From Pandoraea vervacti (lineage in GTDB: Bacteria > Pseudomonadota > Gammaproteobacteria > Burkholderiales > Burkholderiaceae), in the NCBI RefSeq assembly GCF_000934605.2, contig NZ_CP010897.2, forward strand, positions 2,046,001-2,110,000: a DNA stretch of 64,000 bases, in the 5' to 3' direction. The position numbers and the translations under genes were made by a program. The notes under the pieces were generated by a model. It saw only the letters and a program-made list of their open reading frames with translations. It did not search any database and was not told the origin of the DNA. This document shows, piece by piece, positions 23,683 to 32,783 of the stretch. The stretch's first letter is position 1. Each line of letters opens with the position of its first letter.

Positions 23683-23754
23683 CCGCGCTTTGGGAGGTCC
23701 CCCGAATGGCAAGGGTGGCCAGTGACAAACGACTGACAGGCTAGACAAGACACA

Positions 23755-26700
23755 GTGCGGAAATACTCGACCGGCAAGCGCGCAAATTCGACCCGTAATT
23801 CGTTTCGCTTGAGTGCGGCGGCGGCTGTCTTGTGGAGCCTCGGGCTTCTGAACGCCGGGGCCGCCGAGTTCGGTCCGCAACAGGTGCGCTCGGGTCCGGG
23901 CCAGCCGTTGCGCGCCGTGATCGTGCTGGGCAACGTATCGCAAGCCGAAGCCGACGGATTGTCGGTGAAACTCGCGCCGCGCGAAGCGTTCCGGCAGGCC
24001 GGTCTGCGCTACGACCCCACGCTCGAGAAGCTCTCCGTGTCGGTTGCGCCGACCGGTGGTCGTGAAGCAGGCTACAGCGGCACCTATCTCGTGCATGTCG
24101 ATTCGGCAGAACCGGTCAGCACGTCGTTCCTCGATTTGTTGCTGGTCCTCGAATGGCGCACCGGACGTCAGTCCAACGCGATCACGCTGTCGGCCATGCC
24201 GGAGGCCAGCGCTGCTCAACCGCAGGCGGTTGTGCCCGCGGCCGCAACGGCCAACCGGGCGCCTGCGGCGTCGTCCGCCGTATCGTCCGCGCCTTCGGCG
24301 TCCGCTGCGGCGGGCAATGCTGCCGGTTCGGCGGCGGGGGGCGACACGCGCACCGTGGGTCGCGGCGACTCGCTATCGTCGATTGCGCGGGAGTACACGG
24401 GCGGCGAGGGCGGCACGACACTGGCGCAGATGATGACCGCGCTGTTCGAGGCGAACCGTTCGGCGTTCATCGGCAACGATCCCAACCGGTTGCGTCAGGG
24501 CGCAACGTTGACGCGCCCGGCCGATTCGCAGGTGCAGAGCATTCCTGCCGCGCAGGCACGCAAGTTCGTGTCCGCAGCGCGGGAACAGTTTGACGCGTAT
24601 CGCGCGCGGCTGGCCGATTCGACGGCGCAGCAGGTAGCACCGGCCGGCGGCCGCAGTGCACAGGGCGCGATCGAAGCGGGCAAGGCGCCGGAAGCTGCCG
24701 CCCCCGCCACGCGCGATGAATTGAAGTTGTCGCGACCCGGCAAGGGGGGCGCGGGCGGCACGGCCGGTCGCGCCGGCGGCAACGAAGAAGAGCAAATCGC
24801 CCAGGGCAAGGCGCAGACCGAGGCCCAGGGCAGGGTGAATGAGTTGCAGAAGAACGTAGCAGATCTCCAGAAGCTGTTGGCGATTAAGAGTCAGGCCGTC
24901 GCTAATCTGGAGCAGCAGGCCGCCACCGCTTCCGGGGCGACTGCACAGGAAAAGACGGCGAAACCGGCCGATGGGAAGACGGTGAGCGCACCGGCAGCCA
25001 CGCCGTCGGCCACCAGCGGGGCAGGACGGGGAGCAGGAAAGGGAGCAGGAAGCGGGACGCAAAGCGAGGCCGGAAATAGCGACGCGAAGTCGGCGGACGC
25101 CGCAGCCAGTGGCGCTACCGCTGTGGCCGCGTCCGGTGTCGCGGCTGGTGAGGGCGCGTCGGCCGTTTCGGCGCAAGCCAACGCTTCGGACGCCGCAGCG
25201 GTTGCAGCATCGGCAAGCGACGTTGCAGCGGCTTCTGCTGCGGCCGCCGCCAGCGCGCCGGCCGCCGAATCGAAGCCGGCGCCGAATGCCGCCATGAACT
25301 GGCGTGCGCTCACGCAGAATCCTTACGTATTGCCGGGAGCCGGCGTGCTGGTGGTGCTGCTCGGCCTGTGGTGGCTGATGCGTCGTCGCCGCGCCGAGCC
25401 GCCGGTCGGCCAGCCGGGACCGTACGACGATGGTCGCGATGGCCACGATGGTCACGTTCAGCCGGACGCCCCGCACGATTCGGCGCAAAGCGCCGAGCGG
25501 ACGTCGTCGAATGCAGCAGGCGCGGCGGGAGTCGCCGGTGTCGCGGCAGCGGGCGTTGCAGGCGCTGCGGCCTTGTATGCGGCAAATCAGGCTGAAGCCG
25601 ACGAGCATCTGCACCCTGACGCCGACGCAACGTGGACCGACCCGGACGAGGGAGCTGCGACTGCCGAGGACATCCCGACGGATGAGGTTGCCAACGAAGC
25701 CGCCGGCGCTGCCGAGTTGGATGCGTGGGATGCCGAGCAAGACGCCCTGACCGGTCAATTGGCCGACCAGGTGAGCGGTGAGGCGGATGACCCGGTGAGC
25801 GATGAAGCGGCCGAGGCGTCTTCCCACACGGCGCAGTTCGATGCCGCCGATACCGCCGATACCGCCGCCGCGCCGAGCGAATCGCACACATTTGAGGCGC
25901 CCGAGCCGCTCGCCAGCGAGTCGACGCAAACGGGGCCGGAAGCCTTGCACGAGGCCGCCAGCGAGCCCGAGATCGATTGGGATGCCGCATTCGCCGAAGC
26001 GGCGGGGCAGGCGCCTGTCGCGGCTGATGCCCCTGACGCCCCTGACGCCCCTGTTGCGCACCACGAACCGGTGGACGCGACGCTGTCGTCGCTCGGGGCG
26101 CCTGGCGCCGCTGCGGCGGCCGGTGGCGTCGCCGCCACGCACGCGTCGGCGTCCGGCGCCTTGACGCAGACACCGCAGGCGCCGAAAGCCGACGCAACGC
26201 CCGGGGGCGGCGTGGCGGGCATGCTGGGCGATCTCGATCTGGGCATTCCCGGCCAGCCGGCGAACGTCGGCACGATTTCGAGCGATGCCTTGCCCTCGCT
26301 CAGCAAGGGCATCGGTTCGGTCCAGTTCACGATGGCGCCGCCGGGCGACCCGCGTCTGGCGCCGGGACCGGCGTCCGGCGACATGGATGATATGGCGGAT
26401 CTGGCGGATCTGGCAGACGCTGCCGAGTACGCCGACGATCTCGACGGCGAATTGAGCGACGCCGATTTCGACGCCGCCATGCTGCAGGCCCAACAGCCCG
26501 CCAACGCCCCGGAAGCGCCGCGCAGCTATACCGACGCGGCGCATGAGGCGCCGTCGCTGCGGCCGATGTCGTTCGACCTGTCTGACTTCAGCCTGGATCT
26601 GAAGGGCGATGATACCGCATCGGCAGCCTCGGCCCGCGTGAGCGCCCCGACGTTGCCCGCCGCGCCCGGCGAGCAGGCGCTGGTTGCACACGAAACGGTG

Positions 26701-27012
26701 GACGCCCCGGCACCGCAGACGGACTTTGCGCAGGTACCGGGCTATCCGCAAACGCAGCAAGTGGCGGCACCCGAGCCGGAAGTTGCTGCAGCGCCGTCTG
26801 CCGAGCCGATCGCGCCGCGCGCAGCGGCAACGGATGTCCCGGCTGCCCCGGCTATGCCGGACGAGTTCCATACAAAGCTCGAACTGGCCACGGCCTACCA
26901 GACCATCGGCGACGACGACGGCGCGCGGGAATTGCTCGAAGAGGTGATCGCCGGTGGCGACGCCGCCCAGCAGTCCGTCGCCCGCGCGCGGCTGGCCGAG
27001 TTGGGCAAGTGA
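23755..27012 (+). CDS. fimV: FimV-like polar hub protein with LysM domain
   Basis: Large inner-membrane protein of 1085 residues. A long basic leader and signal sequence end near GAAEFG. The FimV N-terminal domain covers about 30-150. A LysM peptidoglycan-binding motif (GDTRTVGRGDSLSSIAREYT) begins near residue 198, a short coiled coil lies near 350-385, and a single membrane segment at about 523-543 precedes RRRR. The cytoplasmic part is very acidic and Ala-rich and ends with the conserved FimV C-terminal TPR-like domain (residues about 1037-1085, TKLELATAYQTIGDDDGARELLEEV). In Pseudomonas FimV organises type IV pili and polar signalling. GTG at 23755 is the start; its Shine-Dalgarno is weak. 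Confidence 0.88.
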   Translation: MRKYSTGKRANSTRNSFRLSAAAAVLWSLGLLNAGAAEFGPQQVRSGPGQPLRAVIVLGNVSQAEADGLSVKLAPREAFRQAGLRYDPTLEKLSVSVAPTGGREAGYSGTYLVHVDSAEPVSTSFLDLLLVLEWRTGRQSNAITLSAMPEASAAQPQAVVPAAATANRAPAASSAVSSAPSASAAAGNAAGSAAGGDTRTVGRGDSLSSIAREYTGGEGGTTLAQMMTALFEANRSAFIGNDPNRLRQGATLTRPADSQVQSIPAAQARKFVSAAREQFDAYRARLADSTAQQVAPAGGRSAQGAIEAGKAPEAAAPATRDELKLSRPGKGGAGGTAGRAGGNEEEQIAQGKAQTEAQGRVNELQKNVADLQKLLAIKSQAVANLEQQAATASGATAQEKTAKPADGKTVSAPAATPSATSGAGRGAGKGAGSGTQSEAGNSDAKSADAAASGATAVAASGVAAGEGASAVSAQANASDAAAVAASASDVAAASAAAAASAPAAESKPAPNAAMNWRALTQNPYVLPGAGVLVVLLGLWWLMRRRRAEPPVGQPGPYDDGRDGHDGHVQPDAPHDSAQSAERTSSNAAGAAGVAGVAAAGVAGAAALYAANQAEADEHLHPDADATWTDPDEGAATAEDIPTDEVANEAAGAAELDAWDAEQDALTGQLADQVSGEADDPVSDEAAEASSHTAQFDAADTADTAAAPSESHTFEAPEPLASESTQTGPEALHEAASEPEIDWDAAFAEAAGQAPVAADAPDAPDAPVAHHEPVDATLSSLGAPGAAAAAGGVAATHASASGALTQTPQAPKADATPGGGVAGMLGDLDLGIPGQPANVGTISSDALPSLSKGIGSVQFTMAPPGDPRLAPGPASGDMDDMADLADLADAAEYADDLDGELSDADFDAAMLQAQQPANAPEAPRSYTDAAHEAPSLRPMSFDLSDFSLDLKGDDTASAASARVSAPTLPAAPGEQALVAHETVDAPAPQTDFAQVPGYPQTQQVAAPEPEVAAAPSAEPIAPRAAATDVPAAPAMPDEFHTKLELATAYQTIGDDDGARELLEEVIAGGDAAQQSVARARLAELGK

Positions 27013-27085
27013 CGCTGTATCGTTGTATCGGCATCGCGAAAATCGATCCGAACGACCTGAACAAGACTGATTGACCGTAGTTTTT

Positions 27086-27120
27086 GGGCGCTCGTTGGTT
27101 GAGCGCCCATTTTTCTTTTT
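27086..27120 (+). terminator. Intrinsic terminator of fimV abutting the truA start
   Basis: GGGCGCTC-GTTGGTT-GAGCGCCC (27086-27108) is followed by ATTTTTCTTTTT. It is a textbook terminator, ending four bases before the truA ATG at 27124. Confidence 0.9.
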
Positions 27121-27123
27121 CAT

Positions 27124-27924
27124 ATGCGAATCGCACTGGGCATCCACTACGACGGCACGGCGTTCTCCGGCTGGCAATCGCAGCCGCATGGCAACACCGT
27201 GCAACAGGCGCTCGAAGCCGCGCTGCGCGAATTCGGCGGCGTTGCGTTGCCGACCACGGTGGCGGGGCGCACCGACGCCGGCGTGCACGGCATCGGCCAG
27301 GTCGTGCATTTCGACACGGACCTGGACCGCGCGATGTTCTCCTGGGTGCGCGGCGTGAATGCCTTCCTGCCCAAGACGGTTGCGGTGCAATGGGCGCAAG
27401 CGATGCCGGACGACTTTCACGCCCGCTTCGCGGCGTTCGAGCGCACGTATTTCTATGTGCTTTACGCGAATCCGGTGCGCTCGCCGCTGCTGCACGGTCG
27501 CACCGGCTGGCTGCACACGCCGCTCGATCTCGGGGCGATGCGTGCGGCGAGTCAGGTGCTCGTCGGGGAGCATGACTTCTCGGCGTTCCGGTCGTCGGAG
27601 TGTCAGGCGAAGACGCCCGTCAAGCACCTCTACGCCATCGACATCGAGCAGCAGGGCGACTTCTTCATCTTCCGCTTTCGCGCGAGCGCCTTCCTGCATC
27701 ATATGGTGCGCAACATCATGGGCTGCCTGGTCTCGATCGGCCGCGGGCGCCAACCGGCGAGCTGGATGACGCACGTGCTCGCCAGCGGCGACCGACGTCA
27801 GGCGGCGCCCACGTTCATGCCCGACGGCCTCTATCTGGCGCGCGTGGGGTATCCTCAGGAATTCAACGTGCCGGAGCCCAACTGGGCCGCATGGCCGTTC
27901 CCGATGCCGTGGTCAAGCTCATGA
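27124..27924 (+). CDS. truA: tRNA pseudouridine(38-40) synthase
   Basis: Modifies uridines 38-40 in the tRNA anticodon stem; 266 residues. The catalytic Asp51 is in VAGRTDAGVHG, and the N-terminus MRIALGIHYDGTAFSGWQ and the C-terminal HHMVRNIMGCLV are standard. The start is secure by family comparison, but there is no Shine-Dalgarno: a terminator T-tract ends four bases upstream. The last codons overlap trpF by 4 bp (ATGA). Confidence 0.95.
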   Translation: MRIALGIHYDGTAFSGWQSQPHGNTVQQALEAALREFGGVALPTTVAGRTDAGVHGIGQVVHFDTDLDRAMFSWVRGVNAFLPKTVAVQWAQAMPDDFHARFAAFERTYFYVLYANPVRSPLLHGRTGWLHTPLDLGAMRAASQVLVGEHDFSAFRSSECQAKTPVKHLYAIDIEQQGDFFIFRFRASAFLHHMVRNIMGCLVSIGRGRQPASWMTHVLASGDRRQAAPTFMPDGLYLARVGYPQEFNVPEPNWAAWPFPMPWSSS

Positions 27925-28580
27925 AATCTCGTACCCGAATCAAGATTTGCGGCCTTTCGCAGCCGGCTGACGTCGATCATGCCGTGGCGCTGGGGGTCGA
28001 CGCCATCGGCCTCGTCTTTTATCCGCCCAGCCCGCGTTACGTGGACCTCGCACGGGCCGCCGAACTGGCGCGCCGGGTGCCGTCGTACGTGAGCGTGATC
28101 GGCCTGTTCGTCAATGCCAGCGTCGACGAGATCGCCCGCACCGTGGAGGCTGTGCCGCTCACCGCGCTGCAATTTCACGGCGATGAAACGCCTGCGCAAT
28201 GCGAGGCGCTGGCGGCAGCGGCGGGGAACCGTCCGTTCCTGCGCGCCATGCGTATCGGCCCGGAGACGAAAGACAGCGGCGATTTGCTACAATTCGCCAA
28301 TGCATACACCGCCGCGCAAGGCATCTTGCTCGACGCCCTGGTCGAAGGTTATGGCGGTGGAGGAAAGGTTTTCGATTGGTCACTTATTCCAAAAGACATC
28401 GCGCGTCGGGCCGTTTTGAGTGGTGGCTTGAACGCACACAACGTTGCTGATGCCATCCGTCGGGTGACGCCTTACGCCGTTGACGTATCGAGCGGTGTGG
28501 AGGCGTCGCGGGGCGTGAAGGATCACGCCCGCATGACGGCGTTCGTGCAAGCGGTGCACGCCGCGGACGCCGAAAGCTAA
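27921..28580 (+). CDS. trpF: Phosphoribosylanthranilate isomerase
   Basis: Third step of tryptophan synthesis from anthranilate, a TIM-barrel of 219 residues. KICGLSQPADVDHAV holds the catalytic Cys, and LQFHGDETPAQCE and the phosphate-binding LSGGLNAHNVADAIRR are present. Asp in YAVDVSSGVE is the general acid. ATG 27921 overlaps the truA stop, so the two are translationally coupled. It leads the partial trp cluster trpF-trpB-methyltransferase-trpA. Confidence 0.96.
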   Translation: MKSRTRIKICGLSQPADVDHAVALGVDAIGLVFYPPSPRYVDLARAAELARRVPSYVSVIGLFVNASVDEIARTVEAVPLTALQFHGDETPAQCEALAAAAGNRPFLRAMRIGPETKDSGDLLQFANAYTAAQGILLDALVEGYGGGGKVFDWSLIPKDIARRAVLSGGLNAHNVADAIRRVTPYAVDVSSGVEASRGVKDHARMTAFVQAVHAADAES

Positions 28581-28655
28581 TGCAACCCGCCGGGGTGGCC
28601 GCCAGGGCCAGCGCCCGAGACGCCCGTCTCCCCGGTAACGCGAAGAGTGACGACC

Positions 28656-29858
28656 ATGTACGATTTGCCTGACGCCCATGGCCATTTCGGCCAATACGGC
28701 GGTGTCTTTGTGGCCGAGACGCTGATTCACGCGCTCGACGAACTGCGCGAGGCTTACGCCAAGTATCAGCAGGATCCGGCCTTCCTCGAAGAATTCCACT
28801 ACGAACTGAAGCACTACGTCGGCCGCCCGTCGCCGATCTATCACGCCAAGCGCTGGAGCCAGGAACTCGGCGGCGCGCAGGTGTACCTCAAACGCGAAGA
28901 CCTGAATCACACGGGCGCGCATAAGGTGAACAACGTGATCGGACAGGCGCTGCTCGCGCGTCGCATGGGCAAGCGCCGTGTGATCGCCGAGACCGGCGCC
29001 GGTCAGCACGGGGTCGCGACGGCGACCATTGCGGCACGCTTCGGCATGGAGTGCGTCGTCTACATGGGCTCGGAAGACGTCAAGCGTCAGGCCGCCAACG
29101 TGTACCGCATGCAACTGCTGGGCGCGACCGTCGTGCCGGTGGAGTCCGGCTCCAAGACCCTCAAGGACGCGCTCAACGAAGCCATGCGCGATTGGGTGAC
29201 GAACGTCGAAAGCACGTTCTACATCATTGGCACCGTGGCCGGCCCGCATCCGTACCCGATGCTCGTGCGCGACTTCCAGAGCGTGATCGGCGAAGAGTGC
29301 AAGGTGCAGATGCCGGAACTCGCCGGCCGTCAGCCGGATTACGTGCTGGCCTGCGTGGGCGGCGGCTCGAACGCCATGGGCATTTTCTACCCGTACATCG
29401 ACGTGCCGAACGTGAAGCTCGTGGGGGTGGAAGCGGCGGGGGACGGCATCGAGACCGGCCGTCACGCGGCGTCCATCATCGGCGGCACGCCGGGCGTGTT
29501 GCACGGCAACCGCACGTATCTGCTGCAGGACGCGAACGGACAGATCACCGAGACGCACTCGATCTCGGCCGGTCTGGACTATCCGGGGGTCGGCCCCGAG
29601 CACGCGTGGCTGCACGACATCAAGCGTGCCGAGTACGTGGGCATTACCGATACGGAAGCGCTGCGGGCATTTCATGACTGCTGCCGGATCGAGGGCATCA
29701 TTCCGGCGCTGGAGTCGAGCCACGCGCTCGCTTATGCGTGCAAGCTGGCGCCGACGTTGCCGAAGGATCAGATCGTTCTGGTCAATCTCTCGGGGCGCGG
29801 CGACAAGGACATGCACACCGTCATGGCGCTGGCCAAGCCAGAGCCGACGCGCGCATAA
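28656..29858 (+). CDS. trpB: Tryptophan synthase beta chain
   Basis: PLP enzyme making tryptophan from indole and serine; 400 residues. The PLP lysine is Lys90 in LNHTGAHKVNN, and GGGSNAMG holds the cofactor phosphate. ATG 28656 (MYDLPDAHGHFG) matches homologues and has AAGAG upstream; a GTG at 28647 would add three residues. It lies 75 bp after trpF and 63 bp before the DNA methyltransferase. Confidence 0.97.
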   Translation: MYDLPDAHGHFGQYGGVFVAETLIHALDELREAYAKYQQDPAFLEEFHYELKHYVGRPSPIYHAKRWSQELGGAQVYLKREDLNHTGAHKVNNVIGQALLARRMGKRRVIAETGAGQHGVATATIAARFGMECVVYMGSEDVKRQAANVYRMQLLGATVVPVESGSKTLKDALNEAMRDWVTNVESTFYIIGTVAGPHPYPMLVRDFQSVIGEECKVQMPELAGRQPDYVLACVGGGSNAMGIFYPYIDVPNVKLVGVEAAGDGIETGRHAASIIGGTPGVLHGNRTYLLQDANGQITETHSISAGLDYPGVGPEHAWLHDIKRAEYVGITDTEALRAFHDCCRIEGIIPALESSHALAYACKLAPTLPKDQIVLVNLSGRGDKDMHTVMALAKPEPTRA

Positions 29859-29921
29859 GGCGAGACGCGAGACACCGCAGAGCGCAAGTACCCGACTCAG
29901 GTTAAGGACACCAGAACCAGC

Positions 29922-30851
29922 ATGACCGATCTGACTGATCGCAAGGCTCAGAATGACGCCCTCGGGACCGAGCGTCCCGTGGACGCCACCGAAGCCGCCG
30001 CCGCACGTCTCGAGGCCATGGAAGCGGCCGGCGAGTTGCGCGCGCGTTGGGCGCCGGGCGACATCACGTTGCGTCATGCGGACTTCCTGCAACATCTGCA
30101 CGAACTGGAAGACGGCAGCGTCGACCTGATCCTTGCCGACCCGCCCTACGGGCTCGGCAAGGACTACGGCAACGACTCCGACAAGCGCTCCGGCGAGGAC
30201 TTTCTCGGCTGGACGTACGGCTGGCTCGAAGCGGCGATTCCGAAGCTCGCGCCGCGCGGCTCGCTCTACCTGTTCTGCACGTGGCAGTACGCCCCGGAAC
30301 TGTTCGTGTTCCTCAAGCAGCGCATGCTGATGATCAACGAGATCATCTGGGATCGCCGCGTGCCCAGCATGGGCGGCAGTACGCGGCGGTTCTCGTCCGT
30401 GCACGACAACATCGGCTTTTTCGCGGTATCGAAGGATTATTACTTCGACCTCGATGCCGTGCGTGTGCCGTACGACGCCGCCACGAAGAAGGCGCGTTCG
30501 CGCCGCATCTTCGAGGGCAGCAAATGGCTGGAGTTGGGTTACAACCCCAAGGATCTGTGGTCGATCTCGCGATTGCACCGGCAAGACCCCGAACGCGTCG
30601 ATCATCCGACGCAGAAACCGCTGCATATCATCGAGCGCATGGTGCTGGCCAGTTGCCCGCCCGGCGGTCTCGTGCTCGACCCGTTCATGGGCAGCGGCAC
30701 GACTGCTGTGGCTTGCGCGCTGCACGGCCGACGCTTCGTCGGCTATGAGCTCAACGCGCACTACCACGCGCTCGCTAATCAACGACTTCAGAGACTTTCC
30801 GATCATGTCCCGCATTCAAGCGACGTTCCAAGCCTTGCAAGCGCAGGGTAA
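29922..30851 (+). CDS. Orphan DNA methyltransferase (N4/N6, beta class)
   Basis: Site-specific amino-methyltransferase of 309 residues. Catalytic motif IV is DPPYG at 73-77 and comes before the SAM motif I DPFMGSGTT at 253-261, the order of beta-class enzymes; HPTQKP precedes motif I. No restriction endonuclease gene is near, so it is an orphan. It is embedded between trpB and trpA, with its last 47 bp overlapping trpA. As I recall, Burkholderiaceae orthologues at this locus methylate the palindrome GTWWAC and are thought to affect gene expression; that specificity is transferred by synteny, not read from the sequence. A Shine-Dalgarno-like AAGGA precedes ATG 29922. Confidence 0.9.
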   Translation: MTDLTDRKAQNDALGTERPVDATEAAAARLEAMEAAGELRARWAPGDITLRHADFLQHLHELEDGSVDLILADPPYGLGKDYGNDSDKRSGEDFLGWTYGWLEAAIPKLAPRGSLYLFCTWQYAPELFVFLKQRMLMINEIIWDRRVPSMGGSTRRFSSVHDNIGFFAVSKDYYFDLDAVRVPYDAATKKARSRRIFEGSKWLELGYNPKDLWSISRLHRQDPERVDHPTQKPLHIIERMVLASCPPGGLVLDPFMGSGTTAVACALHGRRFVGYELNAHYHALANQRLQRLSDHVPHSSDVPSLASAG

Positions 30852-31629
30852 AAAGGGCCTCATTCCGTTCATCACCGCCGGCGACCCCGAGCCGGGCTGG
30901 ACGGTCAAGCTGATGCATGCACTGGCCGACAGCGGCGCCGACGTCATCGAACTCGGCGTGCCGTTCTCGGACCCGATGGCCGACGGCCCGGTCATTCAGC
31001 GTGCTTCCGAGCGCGCACTGGCGCGCGGCGTGAGTCTGGCCGAAGTGCTCGGCTACGTGGCCGCTTTCCGTCAGACGAACGACCGCACGCCCGTCGTGCT
31101 CATGGGCTACGCCAACCCGATCGAGGCGATGGGGCTCGACGCCTTCGCCGAGCGTGCCGCGACGGCCGGGGTCGACGGTGTACTGGTTGTGGACTATCCG
31201 CCGGAGGAGGCCGAAGGGTTCGCCAGTGCGGTGCGCGCACACAACATCGATCCGATCTTCCTGCTCGCCCCGACGTCGACCGACGAGCGCATTGCGGCCG
31301 TGGCGCGTCAGGCCAGCGGTTATCTGTACTACGTCTCGCTCAAGGGCGTAACGGGCGCAGCAAGCCTGGATACGGCCAGCGTGGCGGCCAAGATTCCTCA
31401 GATCAAGGCGCAGGCCAGGCTGCCGGTGGGCGTGGGCTTTGGCATTCGCGACGCCGAAACGGCCCGTGCGGTGGCCAACGTGGCCGACGCCGTGGTGATC
31501 GGCAGCGCCATCGTCCAGTTGCTGGAAAACACGCCGCGTGATCTGGAGGGCCAGAACGCGGTAAAATCGCTGGCTGAATTTATCGGCGGTATCCGTCAGG
31601 CGCTCGACTCGGGCGCCAAATCCGCGTAA
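30805..31629 (+). CDS. trpA: Tryptophan synthase alpha chain
   Basis: Cleaves indole-3-glycerol phosphate to indole, channelled to TrpB; 274 residues. Catalytic Glu49 and Asp60 are at the same positions as in Salmonella TrpA (DVIELGVPFSDPMAD). The start MSRIQATFQALQ lies 47 bp inside the methyltransferase gene in another frame, so expression of the two must be linked. A 9-bp hairpin begins right after the stop codon. Confidence 0.97.
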   Translation: MSRIQATFQALQAQGKKGLIPFITAGDPEPGWTVKLMHALADSGADVIELGVPFSDPMADGPVIQRASERALARGVSLAEVLGYVAAFRQTNDRTPVVLMGYANPIEAMGLDAFAERAATAGVDGVLVVDYPPEEAEGFASAVRAHNIDPIFLLAPTSTDERIAAVARQASGYLYYVSLKGVTGAASLDTASVAAKIPQIKAQARLPVGVGFGIRDAETARAVANVADAVVIGSAIVQLLENTPRDLEGQNAVKSLAEFIGGIRQALDSGAKSA

Positions 31630-31655
31630 ATTCGCGGCAGAAATTGGCCGCGAAT
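31630..31655 (+). terminator. Hairpin directly after trpA
   Basis: ATTCGCGGC (31630-31638) and GCCGCGAAT (31647-31655) form a perfect 9-bp stem with an 8-nt loop, starting at the base after the trpA stop. No T-tract, so it may protect the 3' end or act with Rho. Confidence 0.45.
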
Positions 31656-31747
31656 GGTGTTACGGCGTAGTTGCCGTCCGGTAAAACGCTGAATTGAAAC
31701 GACCGTATCGTTCCCGCGGTACGGCTGCCTGGAAATGCCCCCGAAAG

Positions 31748-31774
31748 CGCCCGCTCCCTGCCGAGCGGGCGTTT
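31748..31774 (+). terminator. Terminator-like hairpin in the accD leader
   Basis: CGCCCGCTC (31748-31756) and GAGCGGGCG (31763-31771) form a perfect 9-bp stem with a 6-nt loop followed by TTT. It ends about 15 bp before the accD start codon and just upstream of its Shine-Dalgarno AAGGAG, so it may work as an attenuator. Confidence 0.55.
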
Positions 31775-31788
31775 GGCAAGGAGAAACT

Positions 31789-32664
31789 ATGAGCTGGCTC
31801 GACAAGCTGCTGCCCCCGAAGATCAAGCAAACCGATCCGACGCAGCGCAACAAGAGCATCCCGGAAGGGCTGTGGATCAAGTGTCCGTCGTGCGAAGCGG
31901 TGCTGTATCGCGCCGACGTCGAAGCGAATCTGCACGTCTGCCCCAAGTGCGATCACCACATGCGAATCGGTGCGCGTGCGCGTCTGGACTCGCTGCTCGA
32001 TGCGGAAGGCCGCTACGAGCTGGGTCAGGAAATCGTGCCGGTCGACGCGCTGAAGTTCAAGGACAGCCGCAAGTACCCGGATCGCATCAAGGAAGCGATG
32101 GACGACACCGGCGAGACCGATGCCATGGTGGTGATGGGCGGCGCAATCCACACGCTGCCGGTCGTCGTGGCCTGCTTCGAGTTCTCGTTCATGGGCGGCT
32201 CGATGGGGTCGGTCGTCGGGGAGCGCTTCGTGCGCGGCGCGCAAAATGCGCTGGAGCAGGGGGTGCCGTTCATTTGCGTGACCGCATCCGGTGGTGCGCG
32301 CATGCAGGAAAGCCTGCTCTCGCTCATGCAGATGGCGAAGACCACGGCCATGCTGACCAAGCTGGCCAACGCCAAGCTGCCGTTCATCTCGGTGCTGACC
32401 GATCCGACGATGGGCGGTGTGTCGGCCAGTTTCGCCTTCCTGGGCGACGTGGTGATCGCCGAACCGAAGGCGCTGATCGGTTTTGCCGGTCCGCGCGTGA
32501 TCGAGCAGACCGTGCGTGAGAAGCTGCCGGAAGGCTTCCAGCGCTCGGAGTTCCTGCTGCAAAAGGGCGCGATCGACATGATCGTCGACCGTCGCAAGCT
32601 GCGCGAAGAAATCGCTCGCCTGATTGCGCTGATGCAGTGCCAGCCGGCGGACGCCGTCGCGTAA
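31789..32664 (+). CDS. accD: Acetyl-CoA carboxylase carboxyltransferase subunit beta
   Basis: With AccA transfers CO2 from biotin to acetyl-CoA to make malonyl-CoA for fatty-acid synthesis; 291 residues. The N-terminal zinc ribbon is Cys32, Cys35, Cys51 and Cys54. The crotonase-fold motifs are GGSMGSVVGERF and MGGVSASFAFLGD. ATG 31789 (MSWLDKLLPPK) has a strong Shine-Dalgarno. A terminator-like hairpin sits just upstream and a strong terminator downstream. accA is about 29 kb away in this window, so the two subunits are not in one operon. Confidence 0.97.
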   Translation: MSWLDKLLPPKIKQTDPTQRNKSIPEGLWIKCPSCEAVLYRADVEANLHVCPKCDHHMRIGARARLDSLLDAEGRYELGQEIVPVDALKFKDSRKYPDRIKEAMDDTGETDAMVVMGGAIHTLPVVVACFEFSFMGGSMGSVVGERFVRGAQNALEQGVPFICVTASGGARMQESLLSLMQMAKTTAMLTKLANAKLPFISVLTDPTMGGVSASFAFLGDVVIAEPKALIGFAGPRVIEQTVREKLPEGFQRSEFLLQKGAIDMIVDRRKLREEIARLIALMQCQPADAVA

Positions 32665-32783
32665 GTCCGGGAACGGTCGCGCCGTTGCAGCCCCCACGGG
32701 GCGGTGCAACGGCGTAGAATGACGCAACGCCACGCAGCGCTGCACCCGCGGCGCCTGAATGCATCACTTAGCAGGATATGAAG

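Noticed and set aside
24373..27774. 1133-codon frame on the - strand opposite fimV and truA
   Set aside because: Crosses two real + strand genes and their terminator; composition is Arg/Gly-rich antisense.
29922..30851. Restriction-modification system
   Set aside because: No endonuclease or specificity gene lies nearby; neighbours are trpB and trpA, so the enzyme is an orphan methyltransferase.
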